A DNA stretch of 34,434 nt from CAYUNA01 sp047629355 (lineage in GTDB: Bacteria; Bacteroidota; Bacteroidia; Chitinophagales; Saprospiraceae): positions 1 through 34,434 of the forward strand of contig JBLHWU010000042.1 of NCBI GenBank assembly GCA_047629355.1. Reading direction: 5' to 3'. Below the pieces are notes generated by a model, which had not been told where the DNA came from, made no database searches, and worked only from the letters and a program-made list of their open reading frames with translations. The position numbers were made by a program, and so were the translations under genes. This document shows positions 15,808 to 25,700 of the stretch, one piece after another; position 1 is the first letter of the stretch; each line of letters starts with the position of its first letter.

Positions 15808-18258
15808 TTAATTCTTTACAATATTTTTAACCACTCGATTGCTGCTATTTTGCATAATCAGGAAGTAGACGCCGTTGCTCATGGCAGCCATGTCGATAAC
15901 TTGCTTGTTGAGTCCTTTTTCTGCCTCAAATACGTTTTGCAGCATCACTTTACCAGTGATGTCTGTCACGGTGTACGTTACTTCTTCGTCCTGAGACGTT
16001 ACGAATTCAACAGTCAATTCTTTGGTAGTTGGCACTGGGTAAGTGTTGACTACGTCGAAGATATCACCTTTTCGTTGGATGGAGATGACGTTTGAGTATT
16101 GAACTTGACCGTCCAAATCAACTGTTTTCAACCTATAATACCCTAAAATTATTGAATTGTTATCGTCTAAAGTGTATCGAATTTCTTCTTGGCTAAATCC
16201 AGCAGCAGCTACGCTTCCTACTTCGATGAAATCTTTGATACCATCCGTAGAACGTTCGATGTAGTGCATTTTGGTGTTTTCTTCGGTTGCAGAAATCCAC
16301 GTCAATTGGTTGTATTTGTCCATTGCTTGACCAGTGAAGGAAACAAGTTCGATTGGAAGTACTGCATTACCACCATGAACAAAGAAGCCTGAAAAACCTA
16401 GTACATCTGCTTGAATGTATCTATTCGTACCATTTAATGTTCCATTTCCTGATTGCGACTCTAACGTTCCCCCTGCAACGGCAGTGGCAGCACACCCAAT
16501 GCCAGGAATACGGGTAATATTTAAATCTCCAATAGCATTAACTAAACTTGATGCGCCAGCCAAAACATTAAAGTCAGCTTGGGTGAAATAGAATCGAATA
16601 GACACAGCGGGACTAAATGGACCATTACCTGCTGCTGCATCAAGAGAGAAATTTCTATTCAAATACTGTACATTATTACCATCCTCTCGGAGAACTCCAG
16701 CATTAAGATAATATTCAGCACTTACAGCACCCAAATCATTTCCATTTGCATTCACAGTAGCAACAATATTATTTCCAATCATAAATGGTACCCATGTAGT
16801 GTTATTGCCGGCTGCAGTATTTATAGTTACACTAGCCGCGGAAGTACATGAACCTGAAGTTGTCGGAAGAGCAGCTGCAGCACTTTGGTCTGTTAAGCAA
16901 ATATCAAATGTTCCATCATTACCTGGGTCAGACCAGATTCTAAAAAAATAATCAGTATTTTCAGCCAAACCTCTCAATTCCATAGTCCTTGTACCAGAAG
17001 AACAAATTGTTAAAGAAGATTCTAATGAACTTCCACAAGTACCTGTATAAAGAGCACTTTCAATAGTACCTGAATTTGCTGTAATGTCAATATCTACATT
17101 TAACATAGAAGTACCTGAGTTGAAAGTATAGAATACATCGGAAATTGTACCGAAACCACCACAAGAAGGAGCTACTTCACCAGAAGCGGTTGCTAAAGTT
17201 GTTGTACCACTTGTAGGTGCACCACAATCTGTAGAAATAGCAGCGGCAGCAGCACAAGCATTATTTGCTGGAGGTGCAGAACATGCTGTCTCTTCATATA
17301 ATGAAAGCGTACAGGTACCTGTATTTGTGTTATAAGTAAAAATTTGAACATAATAGGTAGCACCTGCTGTGTAATCAAATTGACACATTTCAATTTCTGG
17401 CATGTAGTTATTCGCATCATCACTACAAGCAACTTCACCACCACCACAAGCATCAAATACAACCATTGCCCAATCATTTTCTATACCAGCTACCGTTGTT
17501 AATACAATTTTGTTTCCATTAGCAGGTGCAACAAATTCATACCAAGTATCATCGTCTTGTCCACCATTAGTATGACAAGATGCATCATTTGCACCAGCAC
17601 CTTCATCTCCTCCAGATTGTACTGCCGTTTCGTTTCCACCTGCTGCGATTGCATCTGCATAAACTGTTATAAAAATAGCACCTGAACAAACATCCGAAAC
17701 ATATAACGCAGGACCACTTACATCATCTATAGCAATATTATAAGATCCATAGTCAGAAACACCACTAAATCTAATTAAGACATCACTTCCTATAAAATCT
17801 TGTCCTTCATATGCAGATAAATCAATTGATGTTAGAAACCAATCTGCTCCCTGTTGACCACTAATATAATTAGTCATGCCAGAAGTCCAAGTAGTACCGT
17901 CATTAGATGATACATCTACAGTTAATCCAGCGACACTACCATAATTACCTGAATCAAAATAATAATTTGTCCAAAAAGAAAATGTTTTATCACCTGAGGT
18001 AACTGTTAATTTTGGAGATTCTAAGTATGCAGGAGTTGTACCGTTTATATCATAACAATCATAACGACCAAATACTCCAATACCTGATGTATGATCTGCT
18101 ACCTCACTACTTGTTGTCCAAGAACCACTTCCTGATGTGTGATTCCAACCTGCTGGTGGAATGATAGCTGCTTCAAAATCCTCTGAAAGCTGTCCTATAG
18201 CCGTCAAACTGGTACCAGACACTAAAACAATCATTAAAAGTAAACGTAATAATTTCAT
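15808..18258 (-). CDS. Large secreted T9SS substrate with MAM/adhesin-like N-terminus
   Basis: The 816-residue protein starts with a signal peptide (1-23). A jelly-roll domain follows (about 24-190) that opens LSEDFEAAIIPPAGWNHTSG and includes YLESPKLTVTSGDKTFSFWT, the pattern of 'cleaved adhesin' / choice-of-anchor J domains. The middle (about 195-460) holds two Cys-containing beta domains (DTWYEFVAPANGNKIVLTT; DVFYTFNSGTSML). The C-terminus (about 734-816: VVNTYPVPTTKELTVEF, then GVYFLIMQN and VVKNIVKN) is a type A T9SS sorting domain. It should leave through the outer membrane and be released or attached to the surface. A ligand cannot be told. It is monocistronic; an A-rich hexamer tract precedes the start codon, and iterated hairpins lie further upstream. 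Confidence 0.88.
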   Translation of the reverse strand: MKLLRLLLMIVLVSGTSLTAIGQLSEDFEAAIIPPAGWNHTSGSGSWTTSSEVADHTSGIGVFGRYDCYDINGTTPAYLESPKLTVTSGDKTFSFWTNYYFDSGNYGSVAGLTVDVSSNDGTTWTSGMTNYISGQQGADWFLTSIDLSAYEGQDFIGSDVLIRFSGVSDYGSYNIAIDDVSGPALYVSDVCSGAIFITVYADAIAAGGNETAVQSGGDEGAGANDASCHTNGGQDDDTWYEFVAPANGNKIVLTTVAGIENDWAMVVFDACGGGEVACSDDANNYMPEIEMCQFDYTAGATYYVQIFTYNTNTGTCTLSLYEETACSAPPANNACAAAAAISTDCGAPTSGTTTLATASGEVAPSCGGFGTISDVFYTFNSGTSMLNVDIDITANSGTIESALYTGTCGSSLESSLTICSSGTRTMELRGLAENTDYFFRIWSDPGNDGTFDICLTDQSAAAALPTTSGSCTSAASVTINTAAGNNTTWVPFMIGNNIVATVNANGNDLGAVSAEYYLNAGVLREDGNNVQYLNRNFSLDAAAGNGPFSPAVSIRFYFTQADFNVLAGASSLVNAIGDLNITRIPGIGCAATAVAGGTLESQSGNGTLNGTNRYIQADVLGFSGFFVHGGNAVLPIELVSFTGQAMDKYNQLTWISATEENTKMHYIERSTDGIKDFIEVGSVAAAGFSQEEIRYTLDDNNSIILGYYRLKTVDLDGQVQYSNVISIQRKGDIFDVVNTYPVPTTKELTVEFVTSQDEEVTYTVTDITGKVMLQNVFEAEKGLNKQVIDMAAMSNGVYFLIMQNSSNRVVKNIVKN

Positions 18259-18262
18259 AATT

Positions 18263-18297
18263 TTGTTTTTGTTTTTGTTTTTATTTTTATTTTTATA
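18263..18297. repeat. Hexanucleotide tract at the 5' end of the T9SS gene
   Basis: Three TTTTTG units followed by TTTTTA units lie just upstream of the start codon (read as AAAAAT/AAAAAC on the coding strand). Such A-rich leaders aid initiation in Bacteroidota. Length variation could tune expression. A similar short TTATTG tract precedes the deacetylase gene at 20843. Confidence 0.6.
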
Positions 18298-18318
18298 AAT
18301 TTTGAATTACTATATAGC

Positions 18319-18610
18319 CTGAACACTTGCGCATTCAGTGAAATACCAATTTTCGATACAATCCTAAAAACCAAATAATGTAATTGTTTCTGTAAAATTA
18401 AAGCTAAGGAAATACGTTGTTAAACGTTTCTTTTAAGCAGTACTATAGACCCTGAATGATGGTTCATTCAGTGCTATACCAATTTTGAAACAACTCCTTA
18501 TTGATGAAGAATTGTGATGTTAATAATAAAACATAGAAAAATTCGAGGGCATTTTCTAAAATGCTTACTTTAAGTACATAATATTACAGGCTGAATAATA
18601 GTATATTCAA
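18319..18610. repeat. Three iterated hairpins upstream of the T9SS gene
   Basis: Related hairpins lie at 18319-18337 (CTGAACACTTGCGCATTCAG), 18452-18471 (CTGAATGA TGGT TCATTCAG, perfect 8-bp stem) and 18591-18610 (CTGAATAATAGTATATTCAA). The first two share the flank TATACCAATTTT or AATACCAATTTT and are about 130 bp apart. The rest of 18611-19140 is AT-rich and I see nothing coding in it. Confidence 0.6.
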
Positions 18611-19142
18611 CTAACTTTCTTTCAAAAAGAAAATTTACGTAGACTTATTTTTAATTTTAGTGTGGAAGACCTGGAATACTAATATAATATATGTTTTTTT
18701 GTATTACTTAAAGTATAATTTTTCTGTCGTTGAGTGAGAACAGTCTTAACTTATTTGTTTTCAAAGAAAGGGATTTAAATTCTTGTGTTTTTTAGTCGAA
18801 AAAGTTTTTTAAGTTTGAAAACCGAGGACTTATTTTAAAAAAAACCTAGGAATCTTACGTAAAGGAAACGATTAACTTAAATTTTCCAAAAAAAATACCT
18901 ATTTTTTTTTTAAAATTGCATTGTATGGCAGAATTATATTCCAATAACAACTTAAATTCAGTCTTAAAATGGAATAATATTCTGATTTCTCATTAGTTAA
19001 TAAATAACAATTCCTTTACTAAGTAGTCATTCAAGTTAGTATTGCTTTCAGACTTAATTTACAGCCCTTAAAACACAAAACAGACGCAAATCAATTTAGA
19101 TTCATAACTATGCTATTGCGCTTTTCGAAATATCCATTTCTA

Positions 19143-19203
19143 CAAAAAAAAAGACCTACTACCAAGCCAACGAATAAAATCGTCCTGCTCAATAGTAGGT
19201 CTA
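19143..19203 (-). terminator. Terminator of the winged-helix regulator gene
   Basis: On the minus strand, AGACCTACTA pairs with TAGTAGGTCT and is followed by a run of about ten T. It lies 20 nt after the regulator's stop codon. Confidence 0.8.
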
Positions 19204-19224
19204 AGTTGCTGTAAGTATTGCTAA

Positions 19225-19584
19225 TTACCGAATGAAGTTTCTAACTGCATTCGTAATTTGCTCCAGTCTCGTCTCATTTAAGAAGAAATATTCGGCTCTT
19301 TCCCGACGCTCCACTATTAGCACCCCAATGCGCCGAAGCATATTGATGTGATTGTCAGTCGTCGAAAGATCAAGATTAATTTCATCGCTAAGATGTTCGG
19401 CAGTCATCGCACCAAAAGTCTCTAAGAGATCAAGAATGCGTTGTCGCCTTTTGTGATGAAGCGTGGAGACGATAAATTCAGCTTCACGGACTTTTCCGTA
19501 GTCCAACGGTGGAAGGTTGTGTTTGACAGTGTTCATAGAAAAAATAAGTGTTCCAGGTTTACAATATGTTAGTTCTAATAACAT
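19225..19584 (-). CDS. Winged-helix transcriptional regulator (ArsR-like)
   Basis: The protein is 119 residues from the first ATG, or 103 from Met17 (ATG at 19536). The body is a winged-helix domain: HHKRRQRILDLLETFGAMTAEHLSDEI, then DLSTTDNHINMLRRIGVLIVERRERAEYFFLNETRL. This fits an ArsR-type fold, with DNA recognition by the helix around STTDNHINML. It has no Cys pair of the metal-sensing kind, so it is not an obvious metal sensor. The sequence before Met17 (MLLELTYCKPGTLIFS) looks less protein-like, but an AGGGGG lies 7 nt before the first ATG, so the start is unsettled. A Bacteroidota promoter lies upstream and a terminator downstream, so it is a single-gene unit. Targets are unknown; its neighbours do not suggest one. 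Confidence 0.8.
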   Translation of the reverse strand: MLLELTYCKPGTLIFSMNTVKHNLPPLDYGKVREAEFIVSTLHHKRRQRILDLLETFGAMTAEHLSDEINLDLSTTDNHINMLRRIGVLIVERRERAEYFFLNETRLEQITNAVRNFIR

Positions 19585-19623
19585 TTAATCCCCCTACTTT
19601 ACGTAGAATTTTTAAATATGTTT

Positions 19624-19654
19624 CAAATGTATTAATTTTTTTTTTAATACAAAA
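19624..19654 (-). promoter_or_regulatory. Promoter of the winged-helix regulator gene
   Basis: On the minus strand TTTTG (19654-19650) is followed after 18 nt by TACATTTG (19631-19624), an exact TAnnTTTG box. The predicted leader is about 30 nt to the first ATG and 80 nt to the second. Confidence 0.6.
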
Positions 19655-19767
19655 GCAATAGGGTGTTTTTTGGTCATTTTTTTGCAAAAATTATAGCAAA
19701 GATGCTTTTATAGTCACATTATTTCATTTTAATGAAGAAAATTTATTGTTTGAATAATAAATTTTCC

Positions 19768-19818
19768 TAAAAAAAAGGAATCATTCAAGTTAATTCTGTC
19801 GAATTAACTTGAATGATT
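19768..19818 (-). terminator. Terminator of the deacetylase gene
   Basis: AATCATTCAAGTTAATTC and GAATTAACTTGAATGATT form a perfect 18-bp stem with a TGTC loop, followed on the minus strand by a T run. The stem overlaps the stop codon of the gene at 19817. Confidence 0.88.
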
Positions 19819-20842
19819 AAATAATCCTACGTTCTCGTCCCTCACCACCTAAATTATTAGGATAATTCATCGCTTTCCCATCTAGAAAATCACGGTAAGT
19901 TCCTAAAACCACTGGATTATCCGCCTCTTGTTCTGCTGCCAAATAAATTCCGCAATCAAAGGAAGTCAGCGTTCCCAATTCATCCGACCGACCGTTAAAG
20001 TATTTATTATTGACGCCCCAAGGTGGATTTTTATAGTCACGGTCTGAAAATTCGTCGCTCAAGTGATGCAATTGTTCCACCACTTCATCTTCATTGATTG
20101 CCGCCCAATATTCTCGCCAATCGCCCAAAAAAGGTTGTCCGTATATCTGGTCCATAAAAGTGTAAGGATGCCGAATGCCCTTCTCTTTGCATTTTTTAAT
20201 ACACTTTTCAATAGAATGCTTCCCTACTCCACGTAGCGCGATAAGCAAACTTTTCCACGGGGCAGCTTTTAAGGCCGCTGTCCCGATTGCGTGCTTCGTT
20301 ATCGGATTTCCATCCTTATAATAATAGTATTTTTTTCCAGATTTTGACCAATTCAAAGGACTCCGAATTGGGATGTCATATTCTTTGGCGAGGTCAGTGA
20401 AGATTTCAAAAAAAGGTGGATAAAAGTATAAAAAATTGTGGTGATTGGCTAAGTGGTCAATCTTTTCAAGACCAATGATGCTCGCTAACTGTTCAATCTG
20501 CGCGCGCAATTCTCGTTCTAATTCGCCCAAATTCACTTTTCTAAATTTATACTGACTCGGCTTTTGAAAATGGTATTTTGGAAACCGCTTTTTTATCGTT
20601 ATCAAGGACTTTAAGCCTGACAAAATGGGCCTTCCTGACGAAATTGTTAAATGCATACCTATTCCAATATCAAGTTTAGCTGCTTTTAATTCTGCAATTT
20701 TTGCTTCCAATTTAGTCCTAGGAATGTTGGAAAAACAAGAGACAGAAGTCAGACAATTAGACTTCGCCGCTTTGATAATTCCTCGGTCAATATGGTCTGC
20801 ATAACCGTAATCGTCGGCGGTAATAATGAGTTTTCTTGACAT
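19817..20842 (-). CDS. YdjC/ChbG-like carbohydrate deacetylase
   Basis: The 341-residue protein opens MSRKLIITADDYGYADHID, the hallmark of the YdjC/ChbG family, in which the paired Asp (Asp10, Asp11) provides the base and a metal ligand. Metal-binding His residues follow in IGMHLTISSGRP (about 61-72) and in the HLANHHNF segment (about 151-158). Members are metal-dependent deacetylases of N-acetylated sugars such as chitobiose or undecaprenyl-linked sugars. The sequence does not identify the substrate. It is longer than ChbG (about 250), with extra C-terminal sequence from about residue 255. It is a lone gene with a strong terminator. A TTATTG hexamer tract precedes the start. Confidence 0.85.
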   Translation of the reverse strand: MSRKLIITADDYGYADHIDRGIIKAAKSNCLTSVSCFSNIPRTKLEAKIAELKAAKLDIGIGMHLTISSGRPILSGLKSLITIKKRFPKYHFQKPSQYKFRKVNLGELERELRAQIEQLASIIGLEKIDHLANHHNFLYFYPPFFEIFTDLAKEYDIPIRSPLNWSKSGKKYYYYKDGNPITKHAIGTAALKAAPWKSLLIALRGVGKHSIEKCIKKCKEKGIRHPYTFMDQIYGQPFLGDWREYWAAINEDEVVEQLHHLSDEFSDRDYKNPPWGVNNKYFNGRSDELGTLTSFDCGIYLAAEQEADNPVVLGTYRDFLDGKAMNYPNNLGGEGRERRII

Positions 20843-21143
20843 AACAATAACAATAAATGTTTGTTTTTAAAGTGGTTTATAGGTTGCAAATTACGCGAAT
20901 ATTCTAGTCATTTCCAAATATAGTTAGGCAATGCTTCAAATATCAGAATTATAAATATATTTTTCACAAATCCAGTGTAAGTATCCAATACCCGTAAGGA
21001 CTATCGGATACTTCAACTTAGAATCCATAAATCGTTTATAATCTAGGTATTCGATAGCACTAGCGTGTATCGGATAAGTTTATAAAGTAACCGTGTGTAT
21101 GTGTGTTTAAAACCAAATTTCTTGTTCCCCAAACTTCAATCTG
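20843..21143. other. Intergenic gap with weak palindrome and candidate -7 box
   Basis: The minus-strand sequence TATATTTG at 20922-20915 matches TAnnTTTG and could drive the deacetylase gene, but no -33 box sits at normal spacing. AAGTATCC (20979) and GGATACTT (21006) form a small inverted repeat, and TATCGGATA recurs near 21003 and 21068. No gene is visible. Confidence 0.4.
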
Positions 21144-22508
21144 TTACCGCATCAACATCACATCCCCTTTGTAAAGCTCCACATTGCCTGTTTGAAATTC
21201 AATCTCAGCAAAAATAAGTACAAACCTCAATTGACGTATTTTATCTGAAAACTGCCCACTCCACCATTGCGAAGCATCATAAAAGTCAAAATTCTTATTT
21301 CCAAAAATCATGCTTCCCCAACGGTCAAAGACGTAGAAACACTTCGCTTCTTTCACAAGAAGTGGTCTTGCAAAGACTTTAAAAATATCGTTGATGCCAT
21401 CTGTGTTTGGAGAGAAAATATTTGGAAAATAGACCTGATTGTTTGCTAAACAGGACTGATTGAATTGAGAGGCACTTGCCTCCAAACATTCTCCGCAAAA
21501 ATCAAGTATTGCCGAACCATTTGGCGTACCGGCACAATCTACACGGTCATTAAAGTTAGCGTCAAAAACCAACAAGCATTGTCCACAGGAATCCACCACA
21601 GTATTGCCAAAAATAACGCCTGCACAATCCGCGCAGCTATTAAAATCAGGACTGTCAGGTTGCAAGCAGATTCCGCAATCATCTACAACTGCCATTCCAT
21701 TTGTAACTCCTTCGCAATCGGCACAAGACTGATTGAATAAAGGAGAATCAGGTAACAAACAAACAAACAAACACCACAATCATCAAAAATAGACTGTCCA
21801 TTAATGACTCCTGCACAATCATATTCAATAGAAAAAAGTGCACAAACCGCATCAATATCGGCGACCGGTGTCCCTGAAGAACAATCGCCTCCCGGAACAT
21901 CCGTTATTTCTATAGCATCAAAAATTAATTCTCCCATCACAAAACCTGGAATAAATGCATCAATATCTACCCCCATCAATGACCCCGCAATAGTTCCCAT
22001 TTCAAAATAACCGTCCCTATCCGCATCGGGGATACCGTTATTTATCAATAATGTTACAATGTCATTGTTTAGAGGGCGCAAAGCAATATTCGTGGATTCG
22101 ACAATTTGACCAATTTCAAAAACATACATATCGACTTCGCTATCACCATAATTGCCCAGTAAATTGTTTAGAAAGCCCAACTTAATAGACCCGCCATTTC
22201 CCAGAAAGACGAAAGCGGGACCATCCACAAACAAACCCTCATAATCGCCAGCGCCTACCGCCCCAATCGGTTGCGGGTCAACTAATGGGCAACCCCGGCT
22301 GATAATCCAGCAAGGTGTTCGCAAAACTTAACCTACTATCACAAATATTACAAGCGGCAATCAATAAATCATCACAGTCTTCGTCTTCGCAATCAATCAG
22401 TCCGTCGCCATCATTGCCGATGCCGTCGCCGCAAGTGAAAGCATTGTTTCATTGTGCATTGGAAAGAAAAAAGGTAGAGAGACAAATTAAAATGAGCGTG
22501 TATTTCAT
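21144..22508 (-). pseudogene. Decayed T9SS-secreted protein with DCAG repeats
   Basis: Translated across its breaks, the gene would encode a signal peptide (MKYTLILICLSTFFLSNAQ, from the ATG at 22508), a Cys/Asp-rich segment, a beta domain (LVDPQPIGAVGAGDYEGLF and on), and four or five repeats of the type DCAGVxNGxxxxDxCGxCL. It would end in a gliding-motility-associated (type B T9SS) C-terminal domain: NIFSPNTDGINDIFKVFA, FYVFDRWGSMIFG, NVELYKGDVMLMR. Lesions: an in-frame TGA right after the signal peptide (22449-22451), a frame change at a G4 run (22293-22296), a frame change at a GTTT tract (21754-21772), and garbled frame around 21206-21240. Two long open frames remain (22324-21683 and 21779-21144). 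Multiple breaks argue for decay rather than one sequencing error. Confidence 0.75.
21754..21772. repeat. Tetranucleotide repeat (AAAC/GTTT) at a frame break
   Basis: Read on the coding strand, four GTTT units plus GTT lie inside the codons for a DCGVCL repeat. Two units fewer, or one more, would join the upstream and downstream frames. Contracting by two gives GVCLLPDSP, which matches the sister repeat GICLQPDSP. Confidence 0.85.
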
Positions 22509-22657
22509 GGTCGCTGGTTGATACAAATCGTAAAATTTTCTACAACAATACTCACAATTCAAAGAATACGAATCAAGCATCTTTTCTGTTTACAAACTCA
22601 CTCTACCACCACTTTTTTATTTTTAAAAAATCACGACTAATTATTTCTAAAGTTACC

Positions 22658-22695
22658 AAAAAAAAACGCCCCCTCTCGAAAAATTCGAGAAGAGG
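22658..22695 (-). terminator. Terminator of the giant secreted protein gene
   Basis: On the minus strand the stem contains CTCGAA / TTCGAG flanked by GCC and GGGGGC, followed by a run of nine T. It lies about 95 nt after the stop codon. The rest of 22509-22788 shows nothing else. Confidence 0.65.
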
Positions 22696-22788
22696 CTATC
22701 CCAAAAACCGATTACGTCTTGGGCCTATCATGGAGTATAATCTGTTCAACCTGTGTGGCGGCATTAAATATTAATTCCTAAAAATCAA

Positions 22789-25700
22789 TCATTCAATCAT
22801 CATCTTTTTCACCGCCGAATCTGTATCCGTCTCTATCCGATAAATCAACACACCGCTCGCTCCTAAATCTGCTTTTTGCACTTCAATTTCTTGATACCCT
22901 GCTGCGAAGTTATCGGCAACAACATACCGCACGTTTCCCGTCAAATCATAGATTGTAAGAGTAACACGACCAGCTTTAGGCAAATCAAAACCGATAAGCG
23001 TTCTGTTAGCAAATGGGTTGGGATGATTCTGATATAGATTCATTTCCTGTGTTGCAAAAATGTGACCATTTTCTACAAAGTCCAAGTCAACTGACCAAAT
23101 CCCCTCAAAAATACCAAATTTAGGGTAGGCTTCTGCGGCGGTATAGCGAGAATTCAGTTGTAAAAAATTGCTTAATTCCCCATCAACACTTGCACGAAAT
23201 TTCAAATGGATAAGCACTTCGTTTTCAGCCAATTCAATCTCTTCCGAACGGTGCCAACTTGCGGTTAGTGCCCCTTCCTCCAAAAACGTAAAACCGAAAT
23301 TGTCTGCTGAGGTAATTTTAGTTTCCTTAACTTCCAAAAACTCCAATTGAGTAGGGTCAAAATTCAACGTAAACTGATAACCGACAATTTCTGAAATTTC
23401 ATCCGACGTAAATTCGATAGAATATTCCTTGCCAACTTCGAGTTGTTGATTCTTTGTTGTAAAAGTTAGTTCATCAGTAAAGTTTCGGTCGTCTGCACCC
23501 AATAAATTTGCTGGATTGACGCTACCATTTAAGTCACCGATTTTGATACCAAAGAAATTGGCATTCATTTCGTCTTCTGGCAAGTTGTTGTAGTTTTTAA
23601 TGTCTGGAAAAAACTCTTGCCAAGGATTTGCAGGATTTGGAAATTCGTAATCCTGCGCGACAAAACGCCAACTGGTATTGTTTTGAAAAGTCGGAATGGT
23701 GAGTAAAATTAGCTTCTGAATTTCGACCATATCCAAGGTCGTTATCGACTTAGAATTATTAGCATCTGCCGCTATCATTTGATACGGGGAAGCTAACAAT
23801 TCTATGTTTAAAACATGTTTTTGAATGTAAAGTAAATCCAAGGTCGAAACACCATTCCGTGGGTCAATATCTTTCTGCGGAATGACCGAATAATCGCCAC
23901 CTGCCAGCAAATCATCAAAGACATAACTACCCGTTACATCCGTCATGGTTTCAGAACTCATTTCACCACTAACAAATATCTCCACTTCGTTAACTCCTTC
24001 ATTATCAACTGTTTCGACTAAACCACCGATGACAATGTTATTTGGACAATTGTTCATATTGTCTTGAATGATAACAAAAGTGGTACAGAAATCTTGCAAG
24101 CCATAAATGTCTGTCACCCAAATTTTCACCAACTGCGCTCCAATCATATCACAGTCAAAATCAATGCTTTGCGTCGTCGGACTACCCGCAATCACCGCAC
24201 CGCCTGCACCCAATAATTCGATGCCAAACGGATTAGTTGGTAAACCACAATTATCGATGCTATTGTCATTCAAATCTTCTGCCCAAATGGAGACCATCGG
24301 CGGCTGCGTATTCATAATTTCAATGATTATTCCGTCCTTACAATAAGGCATTGGCAATTTACAATCAGTAACGATAACCGTCGTGTTGCAAGCCGAAGTA
24401 TTACCGCAATTATCAGTCGCCGTAATCGTCATTTCGTAGCTACCGACACCGACATTTTGAAAGGCAAAACCAATTCCTAAATCGCCGTTTGCCACAAACG
24501 TGATATCGTCGCTGCAATCTTCCGCATTAGGCGTTGGAATGGTAACATCTACCGCACAATTTTCAATAATACAAACGGGAATTTCAGTTTCGCAAGTCAA
24601 AATAGGCGCGACAGTATCGTTGATTAAAATTTGTTGCTGCCGCTGAATATAGCCATCACCGCCGTCTCGGTAACGCCCATTGATAAAAGGGTCAGCGATT
24701 TCGTTAGCAGTCTGATCACCGACCGTACACCAGTTAATGACCGTCCAAGTCCGCACGATTTTATAGCAAGCATCGTTGACAATTGTAAAAATTTGGTCAT
24801 CGTGACTTTTCGCAATCAACTCGCAAGTTTCAAAAAAAATTGCTGGTTCATTGAACGGCGAAGGCAAATTTTCTGGTTCAAAATCATCGAGACTTATACA
24901 ATCATTTACTTCATAATTTGGCGGAAACGCTACCTCAAAATCAGATACATGATTAATCGCAATCGTTTGCGAACAAACAGGTGAAAATTGCCCTTGTCCA
25001 TCCTTCGCACGCCACGTTCGAGTAATATTTCCAGCATCACATTGATCTAAATTAATAACCACCGTCGGGCTGATTTCAAAGGCACAATTATCGTAAAAAA
25101 GTGGCGCACTAAAATCGCTATTCAAAACCGAATTTCTACAATTAAAAATCACCAAACGCTCGGCATCCGACATCCCCGATTGAATTTCTCCGCAGGACAA
25201 AAGCGCCGGTTCATATTCTAAATTATAAGTATCGCAAGTCATGCTTTGCGGCGCAGGACAGGTCACAATCGACGGTGCTAATTGGTCATCAACATTCACT
25301 TGTACGCTACATTCATTGGTATTTCCGAAACAATCTGCTACTTGAAAAAACACGATAATTGGACTTGCCGCAATGTCTTCACAGCAGAAAGTTACCGTTT
25401 CCGAAAAGGAAGTATTCCCAGTCACGCCACAGTTATCCGTTGGTCGCCTTACGGCAAAATCTTCCAAACAGCAATTGTCATAACTACCATCATCAAACGT
25501 CTCTGCGAATACAATCGCCGTTCCATCATTCGTCAAATTAACGGTTGTTATAAAATCGCAAATCGCTATAGGCGTCACATCGTCAATGACCGTCAAAACG
25601 ACATCAAATCCGCTAAAATTCCCACAAATATCTTGCACTGAATACGTTATAATATGGTCACCCAAAGTCAAACCAGGCAAAGGAATCGTTCCCCCAAATT

